Shown: in pieces, positions 33,430 to 42,983 of the stretch | How the letters are laid out: every line of letters starts with the position of its first letter | How positions within the stretch are numbered: position 1 is the stretch's first letter | Source of the DNA: Pedobacter kyungheensis | GTDB taxonomy: Bacteria; Bacteroidota; Bacteroidia; Sphingobacteriales; Sphingobacteriaceae | DNA: 64,000 nucleotides | Direction of reading: 5' to 3' | Assembly (NCBI RefSeq): GCF_000812965.1 | Contig: NZ_JSYN01000010.1 | Span: forward strand, 1 to 64,000 | Position numbers and translations under genes: made by a program | Notes under the pieces: model-generated | The model's database searches: none | Told to the model about the DNA's origin: nothing | What the model saw: the letters and a program-made list of their open reading frames with translations, nothing else

Positions 33430-34191
33430 TCAAATCACCTTATTATTTACCGCGTAAGAAAGCGCTTCTACAATATTACTAACCCCAAAATTCTCAAATA
33501 TCCGCCTCCGGTAATACTTAACGGTATCGGGTGATACAAATATTTTATCAGCAATCTGATTAATGGTTAATCCCTGTGCGTACAAACGTAAAACCTCCAG
33601 CTCGCGCTCGGTAAGCTGCGGTTTTACCTGCTTTTTCCACAGCTGGCTGTTTAAGTCTAAATGCCAGATCTGATCGGAGCCCTGTTTATGGATCGCCGCG
33701 TTGCCTGCTGTTTTATTAGCAGAAATGGAGACTACACAAACTGCTTTCCACATTTTCCCTTCTGCATTGAGAAAAAGCGGCGTAAGTTTATGATTGATCA
33801 ATGTGGCTTTACCGTTTTTATTCAGCAAATGAAAATCGTAGGTTATACTATATTGTTTTTTCTCGCTTACAGGTACTTTCTCAAAAAAATCGAATCCGGT
33901 TTCGTTAATCAGGTCAAGCAGCTGCAGATCTTTTTCAGGCACGTTGTTAAAATAAAAACCATAACCCATTTCCATTACTTCGGCTACGGTATGGCCACAC
34001 AGAAAAAGCGGATTACCCGATACATATTCGAATTTCATTTCCGCATAATCGATAACATATACGCTTTGGTAAGTTAGCTTTTCGAATGCACTAATGGCTT
34101 CCAGATAGTTCTTCAGCTGGAGCTTATCTTCGTAGCTTACCTTTTCTATTTTATTTTTAGTCAGTAGTCCTCTGCGGTTATCGGCTTTCAT
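33430..34191 (-). CDS. LuxR-type transcriptional regulator with PAS-like sensor domain
   Basis: 253 aa. About 30-170 form a PAS-like sensor (VYVIDYAEMKFEYVSGNP, then NEPEKD-like and LLNKNGKATLINHKLTPLF), as in Bacteroidota regulators of this layout. The C-terminal 60 residues are a LuxR HTH: LTERELEVLRLYAQGLTINQIADKIFVSPDTVKYYRRRIF (in parts). No receiver domain. Divergent from a small membrane protein gene; the palindrome TACACT-AA-AGTGTA in between overlaps its own -7 box, suggesting autoregulation. Confidence 0.88.
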   Translation of the reverse strand: MKADNRRGLLTKNKIEKVSYEDKLQLKNYLEAISAFEKLTYQSVYVIDYAEMKFEYVSGNPLFLCGHTVAEVMEMGYGFYFNNVPEKDLQLLDLINETGFDFFEKVPVSEKKQYSITYDFHLLNKNGKATLINHKLTPLFLNAEGKMWKAVCVVSISANKTAGNAAIHKQGSDQIWHLDLNSQLWKKQVKPQLTERELEVLRLYAQGLTINQIADKIFVSPDTVKYYRRRIFENFGVSNIVEALSYAVNNKVI

Positions 34192-34207
34192 GGAACTTCT
34201 AAAGTAA

Positions 34208-34215
34208 CAAAATTA
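34208..34215 (-). promoter_or_regulatory. -7 box (TAATTTTG) of the luxR-type gene
   Basis: CAAAATTA on the plus strand; exact TAnnTTTG on the minus strand, 16 nt before the start codon. The adjacent palindrome shares two bases with it. Confidence 0.45.
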
Positions 34216-34227
34216 CACTAAAGTGTA
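34214..34227. promoter_or_regulatory. Palindrome at the luxR-type promoter
   Basis: TACACT (34214-34219), AA, AGTGTA (34222-34227), perfect 6-bp arms in the 86-bp divergent region. Candidate operator for the LuxR-type protein. Confidence 0.45.
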
Positions 34228-34277
34228 GTCTCGAATCAGTTTACATTGCTGAATTTTGTGTTTATTACAATCTCATT

Positions 34278-34532
34278 ATGACAACAGAAGAACCAACTAA
34301 ACTAACCCTTACCGAACTCAGTAAAAACAAAGCAAAATTAAAGGCAATACTCATGGCAGGTACAATTGTCTGGCTATTTTTGCTATTTGCAGCAATATAT
34401 CTGTTCGTATATAAACCTAAATCGGCTATTCCATTTTTACCTATCCTTATTGCTGTACCGCTTACATTTTTACCGGCAATAAACAGCATGTCCCAGATTA
34501 ATAAAGAAATTAAATCACATATTCAAAACTAA
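34278..34532 (+). CDS. Small two-helix membrane protein
   Basis: 84 aa. Polar N-terminus (1-24, Lys/Thr/Glu-rich), helix at about 25-46, short loop with KPKS, helix at about 50-68, then a charged tail ending SHIQN. No cysteines or motifs. The stop is 6 bp before the DUF3667 start, so the two form an operon. Similar short proteins are frequent in Bacteroidota; no function known. Confidence 0.65.
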   Translation: MTTEEPTKLTLTELSKNKAKLKAILMAGTIVWLFLLFAAIYLFVYKPKSAIPFLPILIAVPLTFLPAINSMSQINKEIKSHIQN

Positions 34533-34538
34533 TTGGCC

Positions 34539-35261
34539 ATGATAGCGATTTGTACCAGCTGCCAGCAGGACATACCCGAAAATTACTGTAGCAAATGCGG
34601 TGAACCAGCTAAACTAAAAAGAATTGACCGGCATTATATCCAGCATGAAATAGAACACGTGCTGCATTTAGAAAAGGGAATATTTTATACCGTTAAAGAA
34701 TTATTGGTCAGGCCCGGGATAACGATCCACAATTTTATTTCCAATGACAGAAGCAGATTGGTGAAACCGGTTGTATTTGTTATTGTAACCTCTTTAATTT
34801 ATACGCTGATTAATCACTTTTTCCATATTGAAGAAGGTTACTTTAATTTCGACAAAACCACAACCGCAGCAATAAACCCGATTAATGAGTGGGTGCAGAG
34901 CCATTATGGTTATGCCAATATGCTTATGGGCATATTTATGGCCTTATGGCTGAAACTCTTTTTCAGAAAATATGACTATAATTTCTTCGAGTTACTGATT
35001 CTTTTGTGCTTTTTACAGGGAATGGGCATGCTCATATTTGCCATTTTTGCGGTGCTTGAAGGGCTCACTCATATTCACCTTTTGCAATATTCGGCTATGC
35101 TTTTTATGGTTTACTTTTCATGGGCTGTAGGGCAGTTTTTCGAAAAGGGCAAATACATCAATTACCTGAAAGCATTGGGTGGTTATCTTTTAGGGGTAAT
35201 TACTTTTACAGGCTGTACGCTGTTGTTAGGATTACTGATCTACTCGATTACCAAGCATTAA
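34539..35261 (+). CDS. DUF3667 membrane protein with zinc ribbon
   Basis: 240 aa from the ATG at 34539 (a TTG two codons earlier is in frame but unlikely). N-terminal ribbon CTSCQQDIPENYCSKCG (residues about 4-20) is typical of DUF3667. After the RIDRHYIQHEIEHVLHLEKGIFYTVKELL segment (in parts) and a PG turn come five or so transmembrane helices. Family members are common in Bacteroidota and of unknown function. Downstream of an 84-aa membrane protein in the same operon. Confidence 0.85.
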   Translation: MIAICTSCQQDIPENYCSKCGEPAKLKRIDRHYIQHEIEHVLHLEKGIFYTVKELLVRPGITIHNFISNDRSRLVKPVVFVIVTSLIYTLINHFFHIEEGYFNFDKTTTAAINPINEWVQSHYGYANMLMGIFMALWLKLFFRKYDYNFFELLILLCFLQGMGMLIFAIFAVLEGLTHIHLLQYSAMLFMVYFSWAVGQFFEKGKYINYLKALGGYLLGVITFTGCTLLLGLLIYSITKH

Positions 35262-35867
35262 AATCCATTCTTCTCTGCATTGCTATTGATTGATAATTCT
35301 GATAATTAACACACCTGGTTAATTACTGATCAATTTTAAAACAAAAGCAATAAAATGCGCTAAAATTGCATCAATTTTAGCAAATACCAACTCATTCATT
35401 GTAGCCCATCTTGCATAAATTAGTTAAGCATTAATCAAATATTTAACTAACATGAAAAATGTATTAAAAAATGCACTGGCGTTATTTTGTACCTTATACT
35501 TATCCTTTAACTCCTGGAATCACTTATTGCGTTCAAAACAAGCGAGGTCAGGATCCATTAATGCCGATATCGCATAATAATTTGCCAATTAAGATGAATT
35601 ACAATAGCGCTATTATTCCGTTATTGCAACAATCTCATTACAAAACAGCCACAACATAGTTAGAGGCACTTAACTGTAATAGAGCAACTTGTAACCAAAT
35701 ATACTTTACACTTAACTGAAATTTAAGCTAAACGTACCAGGATTTTAAATTCCGAGGTTATGGTTTATATCTTTAAAATAACTGCGTTTCGTTAAGCTTT
35801 TACGTGCCATTACCGATTACAATCCCAAATCTACCTAATAGCTATCCCCTATCCTTCAAATAGATTA
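35262..35867. other. 606-bp gap upstream of the PUL sigma factor
   Basis: AT-rich, with one small signal-peptide-like open frame (35452-35577) and otherwise no coding character. No terminator hairpin is obvious after DUF3667, and no clean -7 box precedes the sigma factor gene; TATCTTTA at about 35770 is the closest. The regulatory region of the PUL must lie here. Confidence 0.4.
35452..35577 (+). CDS. Possible small exported peptide (41 aa)
   Basis: Starts MKNVLKNALALFCTLYLSF, which has the basic start and hydrophobic core of a signal peptide, and stops after 41 codons with SINADIA. It could be a short secreted peptide, a decayed signal-peptide remnant, or chance. No promoter or terminator supports it strongly. 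Confidence 0.3.
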   Translation: MKNVLKNALALFCTLYLSFNSWNHLLRSKQARSGSINADIA

Positions 35868-36440
35868 ATGACCAAGTATAACAAACATACCGATCAACAA
35901 TTAATCCAGCTATTAACTGAAGGAGATAGCATAGCCTATACCGAGATCTACAACCGTTATAAACGTTTATTATATCTCTTTGCTTTTAAAAGGCTTGGAG
36001 AAAAGGAAGAAGTTTGGGATGCTGTGCATGAAGTGTTTCTTTCGTTATGGTTAAATCACGAAAACTTAGCCATTACGTATACCTTATCTACCTATTTGCA
36101 TACCGCTGTAAGAAACAAGGTGGCTAACATCATTAGCCATAAACAAATTTGTGCGCGCTATTTGGATAGCTTTAGCACTTATCTTGCTGTTGAGCACGAA
36201 TATACTGATCATCTTGTAAGGCAAAAAGAGCTTGAAAAATTAATTGAAGCTGAAATAAAAGCACTTCCGGTAAAGATGCGGGAAGTATTTGAGTTAAGCC
36301 GTAAAGCAGGCTACAGCCGAAAGCAAATTGCCGAATTGCTTAACCTTTCGGAAGAAACGGTTAAAGCACAAATGTATCAGGCCCTTAAGAAATTAAAAGT
36401 AAGATTAGGCTCTATGCTGACGCTACTTTTTATTTTATAG
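35868..36440 (+). CDS. ECF RNA polymerase sigma factor (FecI-like, PUL regulator)
   Basis: 190 aa. Region 2 at about 20-85 (YTEIYNRYKRLLYLFAFKRLG, then EVWDAVHEVFLSLW) and region 4 at about 125-180 (LPVKMREVFELSRKAGYSRKQIAELLNLSEETVKAQM in parts). This is the Bacteroidota sigma-70 family (Bacteroides_1 type) that reads promoters of SusC/SusD operons. Followed by its FecR anti-sigma partner 73 bp later. Confidence 0.94.
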   Translation: MTKYNKHTDQQLIQLLTEGDSIAYTEIYNRYKRLLYLFAFKRLGEKEEVWDAVHEVFLSLWLNHENLAITYTLSTYLHTAVRNKVANIISHKQICARYLDSFSTYLAVEHEYTDHLVRQKELEKLIEAEIKALPVKMREVFELSRKAGYSRKQIAELLNLSEETVKAQMYQALKKLKVRLGSMLTLLFIL

Positions 36441-36513
36441 AAAAATTTAATTACCGACTAACCCTAATCCCCTCTATAACTGACTAACTACTAAATAACC
36501 AAATATCTAGTAG

Positions 36514-37638
36514 ATGGATCAGCAATACGCAAAAGAACTGCTTAAAAAGTACAGATCTGGAACTTGTCAACCTCATGAGCAAGAACTGGTTGAAAATTGG
36601 ATCACATTTGGCGAATTCCCTGAGTTTGAGATCACAGAGGAAGAGTTAAAAGAAGAACTCGGCTCCCTGTCTAATGCGCTGCCGCTCCACAAAGAAACGC
36701 ATTTATGGAAACGCATCAGTATCGCCGCTGCACTGGCTATCGCAGTTATTGGCGCAACTTTATGGCATTATACGCAAACCAGCAACAAGAACGTACCAAA
36801 AGCTTCGATTGCAAAAAACATTATCCCTGGAAAAGTTGGTGCAACATTAACACTAGCCAACGGAAAAAAGATAAAACTAAGCGATGCGGTGAATGGTGAA
36901 ATAGCCAATGAAGTAGGCGTAAGTGTAACGAAGATGCAGAATGGTCAGTTAATGTACCAGTTCAAATCATCTTCTAAAAAAGGGGCAACAAAAAACGCAG
37001 TCAATACACTCTCCACCGGCCGGGGCGAAACTTACATCCTGGTTCTACCTGATCATTCTAAAGTTTGGTTAAATGCAGCCTCCAGCATTACCTATTCAAC
37101 AAATCTTGTTGATAGTAAAGGTGTACGCCAGGTACAGCTACAGGGAGAAGCTTATTTCGAAGTCTTTAAAGACAAAAGGCATCCGTTTATAGTAAACACC
37201 GATAATCAGCGTGTAGAGGTATTGGGCACCCATTTCAATATTAATAGTTATGCAGACGAAGCGGTAACTGCTACCACATTGCTTGAGGGTAGCGTTAAAA
37301 TCAGCACAGCAAAATTTAGTCGTCTCTTAAAACCCAATCAGCAAGCCTTACAACGCAAAGACGGGAATGTTGAGATCAGGGAAGTAAATACCGATGATGT
37401 TGTTGCCTGGAAAGATGGCTATTTCATTTTTGAAGATGAAACATTAGAGAACATCATGCTCAGGGTTTCCAGGTGGTACGATGTAGAAGTAGACTATGCA
37501 AAAGACGTAGATAAGCATAAATTATATGGTGGCGGAGTTTCCAGGTACGACGATGTATCGACAGTTTTAGAAATCCTGGAATCAACAAAAAACATTCATT
37601 TTAAAATTGAAGGGAGGAAAATTATGGTACTAAAATAA
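36514..37638 (+). CDS. FecR-family anti-sigma factor
   Basis: 374 aa. Cytoplasmic N-terminus (1-65, AKELLKKYRSGTCQPHEQELVENW), one transmembrane helix at about 69-86, then a periplasmic FecR domain (about 165-265: LSTGRGETYILVLPDHSKVWLNAASSITY in parts) and the C-terminal DUF4974 (about 305-374: FIFEDETLENIMLRVSRWYDVEV in parts). Holds the upstream sigma factor until the STN domain of SusC signals substrate binding. Confidence 0.95.
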   Translation: MDQQYAKELLKKYRSGTCQPHEQELVENWITFGEFPEFEITEEELKEELGSLSNALPLHKETHLWKRISIAAALAIAVIGATLWHYTQTSNKNVPKASIAKNIIPGKVGATLTLANGKKIKLSDAVNGEIANEVGVSVTKMQNGQLMYQFKSSSKKGATKNAVNTLSTGRGETYILVLPDHSKVWLNAASSITYSTNLVDSKGVRQVQLQGEAYFEVFKDKRHPFIVNTDNQRVEVLGTHFNINSYADEAVTATTLLEGSVKISTAKFSRLLKPNQQALQRKDGNVEIREVNTDDVVAWKDGYFIFEDETLENIMLRVSRWYDVEVDYAKDVDKHKLYGGGVSRYDDVSTVLEILESTKNIHFKIEGRKIMVLK

Positions 37639-37688
37639 ACTACAACCTTAACCGACTGATCAGAACACGAAAACCTTTAAAGAAAAAA

Positions 37689-37716
37689 ATCAATCCCAAT
37701 GGCCATCGGGATTGAT
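37689..37716. terminator. Extended hairpin between fecR and susC
   Basis: ATCAATCCC (37689-37697) pairs with GGGATTGAT (37708-37716); inside, ATGGCCAT (37699-37706) is itself palindromic, so nearly the whole 28 bp folds. An A7 run precedes it, giving a T run on the minus strand. A second hairpin AATTCT-CAAT-AGAATT follows at 37735-37750. It may end fecR transcription before the SusC promoter. Confidence 0.55.
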
Positions 37717-37831
37717 CAGAATGTTTTGATCAACAATTCTCAATAGAATTATTTTATAGTTTAAAGCGCGCTGACCTGCAAATTTTCGACGATGAGAAGG
37801 CCTTCGCAAACCAACCAAAACAACCAAATTT

Positions 37832-40800
37832 ATGAAATTTAATCATCTATTTAAATGTGATGTCTCAAACATCGCATTTAAACAACTGTTGCGCATTATG
37901 AAATTGATTACCGTTATTATGGTTGCATTTATTGTGCAAATACATGCTTCAACCTTTGCGCAGTATGTAACACTTAAAGAGAACAATAAGAACTTACGCA
38001 GTATATTTAAAGAGATCAGGAAACAAACGGGTTATCTGGTTCTTTACGAGTCTTCTATCGTAAATCGAACCGCCCTGGTAACCGTAGCTTTGGATAAAGT
38101 TCCGTTAAATGAAGCGTTGAAAATCATTCTTCAAAACCAGGAGCTTGATTTTGAAATCAAACAAAAATCAATTATTTTAAGCAAGCACAAGATTGATATT
38201 GAGCCGGTTGCTGAAAAAATACAGCAAATTGACCTTAAGGGAAAAGTGTCGGATGAGAGTGGAAAAGGTATTCCTAACGTTAACGTTTCTATAAAAGGCA
38301 CCAAAAAAGGAGTATCTACAGATACCCAGGGAAATTTTTCCATTACGCTGGCCAGCGGAGAAAATGAGATTGTTGTCTCAGCTGTAGGTTTCGAAACGCA
38401 AACCATAGCGGTAAACAACCGTACCACAATTAACATCGTTCTTAAAGAAATGACTGCTAAACTGGATGAATTTGTGGTAGTGGGTTATGGCACGCAAAAG
38501 AAAATAAATCTTTCTGGCTCAGTATCAACCGTTTCGGGCAAAACGATAACCGAGCGTCCGGTACCCAATCTTACCAATTTACTTCAGGGCCGTATCAGTG
38601 GCCTCGATGTAGTACAGCCAACCGGAGAACCGGGCCGCGACAATGGTAGCTTCAGGCTGCGCGGACAGGGATCGTACGGTTCATCATCTGCTCCGTTAAT
38701 ATTGGTTGATGGGGTTATTGGCTCCATAAACAATCTTTCGCCGCAAGATATTGAAAATGTAACCGTTTTGAAAGATGCTTCTTCAGCTTCTATATATGGC
38801 GCCAGAGCGGCAAATGGCGTAATTTTAGTTACCACCAAAAAAGGTAAAGCCGGTACGGATATTATTGAATACAATGGCAGCTACGGGATTAGTGAGGCCA
38901 CAAGAGTACCCGAATTGATTACCAACTCGGTAACCTACATGGAAATGTACAACCAGGCAAAAGCCAGAAGTGGACAGCCGGCACAATACACACAGGCACA
39001 GATTGATGCTTATAAAAACAATCCCAATAGCGATCAGTACCCTAATTTTAACTGGTTAGATTATATTTTAGGTACAGGCCCTATTCATAACCACAGCCTG
39101 GGTTTTTCGGGCGGAACAGCAAAAAGTACGTACAATATCTCTTTAAATTACCTCGATCAGAACAGCATTACCAAAGGATATTTGTATAAACGATACAATG
39201 GTTTGTTAGATTTTTCCAATCAGCTCAATAAAAGAGTAAAAGTAGGTGCCAACATTAATTTCTCTTACCAGGATCTTAAGGCACCCTGGTTAGTAAATGA
39301 CGATTTACTCTTACTGGCTTATGCTGCAGCGCCAACTTTTATGCCTTATTTGCCTGATGGCAGTGGCAGGATTGCTACCAGAGATTATGTAAGCAGTGGC
39401 GGAACAAACCGTACCCCCGAAGAAGTATACAATACAGGTTCGCAGTTTACCAAAAACTATAATGTAAATGCACAGGGCTTTATAGATGTTAATATTGTTA
39501 AAGGCCTGCAATGGTATTCGAAAGCAGCAGTTACTTTTTTTAACCAGGATTTTAGAAACCGTCAATTCAGAACCCCGTCTTTCGCCTATCAACCTAACGC
39601 CAGTGGCGTATACCAGGAGGTAGGTAACGGTAATTCAAATTTTGTAGGCTTACAGCAAAGTTCGGCCAGAAACATTACCAAAATTTTTTACAGTACACTT
39701 AATTATAATACCAAGTTTGCTAATGATCATAATTTTAGTGCGCTGTTTGGATACGAACAACAAGATAATAGAAGTACCAACCTGAGCGGTAACAGGTATG
39801 ATTTTCCAAATAATACCATCATGGAATTAGACGGAAGTTCTCCCCTCAACCAATCGTTAGGCGGAAACTCATCTGAGTGGGCTTTAAGATCGCTATTTGG
39901 AAGAATAGGTTACAACTTCAAAGAAAAGTATATTTTAGAAGGTAATATCAGGTACGATGGTACTTCGCGGGTTAGCCCCGATTATAGGTATGGTACTTTT
40001 GGCGGTGGATCGGCAGCCTGGAAAGTATCTGAAGAAAGTTTCATTAAAGATAACTTTACCTGGATTGATAACTTAAAATTAAGAACTTCTTACGGTGTAC
40101 TGGGTAATCAGGAAATTGGAAATTATCCTTATCAGGATATTCTTTCACTTACCACCTACCCATATGGCACCAGCTTAAATTCAGGAGTACAATTAAACAG
40201 GCTAACCGCAAAAGATTTACGCTGGGAAAAAACTGCCATTACCGATTTTGGTTTGGACGTTGACCTATTTAAAGGCCTTTTTGGTGCTACTGTGAGTTAT
40301 TACTACAAAAACACAACCGATATCATAGAAGGAAGAAGAGATGTGCCTGCAAGTATAGGTTTATCTGCACCTACTGTAAATGCAGGATCATTGGTTAATA
40401 AGGGTATTGAAATAGAATTAAGGCACCAAAATCGCATTGGTGAGTTTACTTATGGCGCCAATTTTATCTTTCACCGTTACAGGAATAAATTAACAAGTGC
40501 TTTGGCAGAAACACTGGGAACCTTTGAAATTGGGCAACCCATTAATAACTTCTTTGTATACGATTGGATCGGTATTTTTCAAAGTCAGGCGGAGATTGAT
40601 GCTTCACCCAAACAACCAAGTTCAGGTGTTTTAAAACCTGGCGACCTGAAAATAAGAGATGTTGATGGCAATGGTACTGTTGGCCCTGAAGATAGGATTA
40701 GAATTAGTAGTTTTCCGGGCTATACTTATTCGTTCAGTTTAAATGCAGGCTGGAAAGGCTTTAACCTAAGTGCATTTTTTCAAGGGGTAGAAGGCCAAAA

Positions 40801-41191
40801 AGTAAGTGTAAGCCAGTGGGGTTACGAGCCTTTTATGCAAGGTTCGGCTCCACCAACCAAATTTTTAAATGCATGGACACCAACCAATCCAAGTAATACT
40901 ATTCCAGCGGTATACCTAACAGGTTATCAAGGTGTATCTGGTTATAATTCGACTTATTTTCTTCAGGATGCATCTTATCTGCGCTTAAAGAACTTATACC
41001 TTTCTTATAATTTACCAGAAAATATATCGAATAAAATTGCTTCAAAAGGAATAACCATTTATGCTTCAGGAGATAATTTAATCACCTGGACAAAATATGA
41101 AGGAAATGACCCGGAGAGAGCCGGCTCAGGCAGATTTGCCCAATTCCCACAAATTAAGATCTACACCATCGGCCTGAAAGTTAAATATTAA
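37832..41191 (+). CDS. SusC/RagA TonB-linked outer membrane transporter with STN domain
   Basis: 1119 aa. A 22-residue lead precedes the signal peptide (MKLITVIMVAFIVQIHAST, ending FAQ at about 44). STN domain at about 50-115 (RSIFKEIRKQTGYLVLYESS), carboxypeptidase-like regulatory domain at about 133-215 (LKGKVSDESGKGIPNVNVSI), TonB box DEFVVVGYGTQKK, plug with VLKDASSASIYGARAANGVI, then a 22-strand barrel to the terminal IYTIGLKVKY. Imports glycans bound by SusD; the STN domain signals to FecR. Confidence 0.97.
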   Translation: MKFNHLFKCDVSNIAFKQLLRIMKLITVIMVAFIVQIHASTFAQYVTLKENNKNLRSIFKEIRKQTGYLVLYESSIVNRTALVTVALDKVPLNEALKIILQNQELDFEIKQKSIILSKHKIDIEPVAEKIQQIDLKGKVSDESGKGIPNVNVSIKGTKKGVSTDTQGNFSITLASGENEIVVSAVGFETQTIAVNNRTTINIVLKEMTAKLDEFVVVGYGTQKKINLSGSVSTVSGKTITERPVPNLTNLLQGRISGLDVVQPTGEPGRDNGSFRLRGQGSYGSSSAPLILVDGVIGSINNLSPQDIENVTVLKDASSASIYGARAANGVILVTTKKGKAGTDIIEYNGSYGISEATRVPELITNSVTYMEMYNQAKARSGQPAQYTQAQIDAYKNNPNSDQYPNFNWLDYILGTGPIHNHSLGFSGGTAKSTYNISLNYLDQNSITKGYLYKRYNGLLDFSNQLNKRVKVGANINFSYQDLKAPWLVNDDLLLLAYAAAPTFMPYLPDGSGRIATRDYVSSGGTNRTPEEVYNTGSQFTKNYNVNAQGFIDVNIVKGLQWYSKAAVTFFNQDFRNRQFRTPSFAYQPNASGVYQEVGNGNSNFVGLQQSSARNITKIFYSTLNYNTKFANDHNFSALFGYEQQDNRSTNLSGNRYDFPNNTIMELDGSSPLNQSLGGNSSEWALRSLFGRIGYNFKEKYILEGNIRYDGTSRVSPDYRYGTFGGGSAAWKVSEESFIKDNFTWIDNLKLRTSYGVLGNQEIGNYPYQDILSLTTYPYGTSLNSGVQLNRLTAKDLRWEKTAITDFGLDVDLFKGLFGATVSYYYKNTTDIIEGRRDVPASIGLSAPTVNAGSLVNKGIEIELRHQNRIGEFTYGANFIFHRYRNKLTSALAETLGTFEIGQPINNFFVYDWIGIFQSQAEIDASPKQPSSGVLKPGDLKIRDVDGNGTVGPEDRIRISSFPGYTYSFSLNAGWKGFNLSAFFQGVEGQKVSVSQWGYEPFMQGSAPPTKFLNAWTPTNPSNTIPAVYLTGYQGVSGYNSTYFLQDASYLRLKNLYLSYNLPENISNKIASKGITIYASGDNLITWTKYEGNDPERAGSGRFAQFPQIKIYTIGLKVKY

Positions 41192-41211
41192 GTCGTTTTA
41201 AAAATATAAAA

Positions 41212-42732
41212 ATGAAAACAACATATAGCAATATAGCCTTTGTTATCTTATTGATAACGGGGATGTTTACCTCTTGTAAAAAAGATTTTTTAGATAAAAA
41301 CCCTACTGCAGCTATCTCAAGTGAAACTTTCTGGAAAAGTGATGCCGATGCGCAAATGGCACTTACAGGCGTTTACCGACGCCTGCAGGCAGGCTTTTAC
41401 GGGCGGGGTAAATTGTGGTTAGATACTTATTCTGATAATGCTTTAGACAGACATAGTTTTTTTGGCTTTGGTAATTTAACTCAGGGTATTGTAAACCCAA
41501 CCAACATACCTTCGGCTTTTTATAATACACCTTACAGTGGAATAGCATCATGTAATTTCTTTTTAGATAATGTAGATAAGGTTCCCACCAGCGAAACCGC
41601 TAAAAACGGATATAAAGCAGAAGTTCGATTTTTAAGGGCCATGTTTTACTTCGATCTGGTGCAGGCATATGGCGGGGTGGTATTGTATAAAACTGCGCCA
41701 AAAACAGTAGATGAAGGCAAAATTGCCAAAAGTACCAAAGAAGAGGTTTTAGCATTTGTGCATCAGGAACTGGATTTTGCTATTGCCAATCTACCCGACG
41801 CTGCTTACGCCGGACATGCGGTAAAAGGAAGTGCGCAGGCCTTAAAAGCTAAAGTTTATCTCTTTGAACAAAATTGGGCAGAGGCCGCAAAATTAGCCAA
41901 TGATATCATTACTGGTGGTAAATTTCAATTGTATCAGGGCGGTTACGATAAATTATTCTTCACAGCAACACAACAAAATAATCCGGAGATTATCTTTTCC
42001 ACAAAATTCTTATCGCCCAATAACCCACAGGATGGCGAGGGGGTACTGGTAGAACTGGGCTGGTACGGCGCTATTGCTCCCTACCAAAATCTGGTTGATG
42101 AGTACGAAATGACCAACGGGAAACAAATTGGCGAGGCGGGATCTGGTTATAATGCTGCAGACCCTTACAGCAATAGAGACCCACGACTGAAATTCACGAT
42201 AAAGGTGCCTACCGAAAAATACATCAATCCGGATGGCTCCGTATTTAATGAATCAGATCCCCTGTTAACTACCTATTCGCAAAAGAAGTACATCGATCTG
42301 TCTAAATTACCTTTCGACAGGACTAAAACACCTTTAACAGATCAGAATATTATTCATATGCGCTATGCCGACGTTTTGTTAATGTATGCCGAAGCAAAAA
42401 ACGAAGTAAGCGGTCCAGATGCCACTATTTATAAAGCCATAAATGATATCAGATTAAGAACCAGTGTAAATATGCCTCCTGTTGATCAGACAGTATACAA
42501 TACTAAAGATAAATTGAGAGACTTTATACTGCATGAAAGAAGAATTGAACTGGCACTGGAAGGCAATCGCTATTACGACCTGAAAAGAAGGAATTTAATG
42601 GCGGTTAAATTGGCTCCGCTAAAAAACCCTGGCGGCGTTCAATTAAAATTTGGAGAAAAAAACAATGTGCTTCCATTTGCTCAGGGAGAATTAGATATCA
42701 ATAAAAAACTGGTACAAAATACAGGATATTAA
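41212..42732 (+). CDS. SusD/RagB outer membrane glycan-binding lipoprotein
   Basis: 506 aa. Signal peptide with lipobox GMFTSC (C22). TPR-like helices around about 60-230 (FLRAMFYFDLVQAYGGVVLY, GSAQALKAKVYLFEQNW) and the SusD C-terminal block MRYADVLLMYAEAKNE, then LHERRIELALEGNRYYDLKR. Forms the lid of the SusC channel. 20 bp after susC, so same operon; a strong terminator follows. Confidence 0.96.
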   Translation: MKTTYSNIAFVILLITGMFTSCKKDFLDKNPTAAISSETFWKSDADAQMALTGVYRRLQAGFYGRGKLWLDTYSDNALDRHSFFGFGNLTQGIVNPTNIPSAFYNTPYSGIASCNFFLDNVDKVPTSETAKNGYKAEVRFLRAMFYFDLVQAYGGVVLYKTAPKTVDEGKIAKSTKEEVLAFVHQELDFAIANLPDAAYAGHAVKGSAQALKAKVYLFEQNWAEAAKLANDIITGGKFQLYQGGYDKLFFTATQQNNPEIIFSTKFLSPNNPQDGEGVLVELGWYGAIAPYQNLVDEYEMTNGKQIGEAGSGYNAADPYSNRDPRLKFTIKVPTEKYINPDGSVFNESDPLLTTYSQKKYIDLSKLPFDRTKTPLTDQNIIHMRYADVLLMYAEAKNEVSGPDATIYKAINDIRLRTSVNMPPVDQTVYNTKDKLRDFILHERRIELALEGNRYYDLKRRNLMAVKLAPLKNPGGVQLKFGEKNNVLPFAQGELDINKKLVQNTGY

Positions 42733-42746
42733 TAGTATCAGACCTT

Positions 42747-42783
42747 AACCACATTACCTTAAGTTCAGGTAATGTGGTTGTTT
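42747..42783 (+). terminator. Rho-independent terminator of the susCD operon
   Basis: Perfect 13-bp stem AACCACATTACCT (42747-42759) and AGGTAATGTGGTT (42767-42779), 7-nt loop, followed by GTTTAG. The T run is short but the stem is very stable. Confidence 0.75.
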
Positions 42784-42983
42784 AGGGAATCCTTTTTCAA
42801 ATCAAAAAGGCTTATATGCATTTGTTAATTAACTATGGGGATTAAAAAGACCTGCAGTTCTGTACCAGCTGTACCAGCTGCATTCGAATATCATTTGCAA
42901 TTTATGTCCAGGTTTAGTTAAAATAAGCTAATATACTGCCATTTTTAGTGAACAGGAACTCAATTATTACAAGTGCCACCACA

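Noticed and set aside
35471-35659. 62-codon plus-strand frame in the PUL leader
   Set aside because: It begins inside the signal-peptide-like 35452 frame in another phase and shows no domain, helix or codon pattern of a gene.
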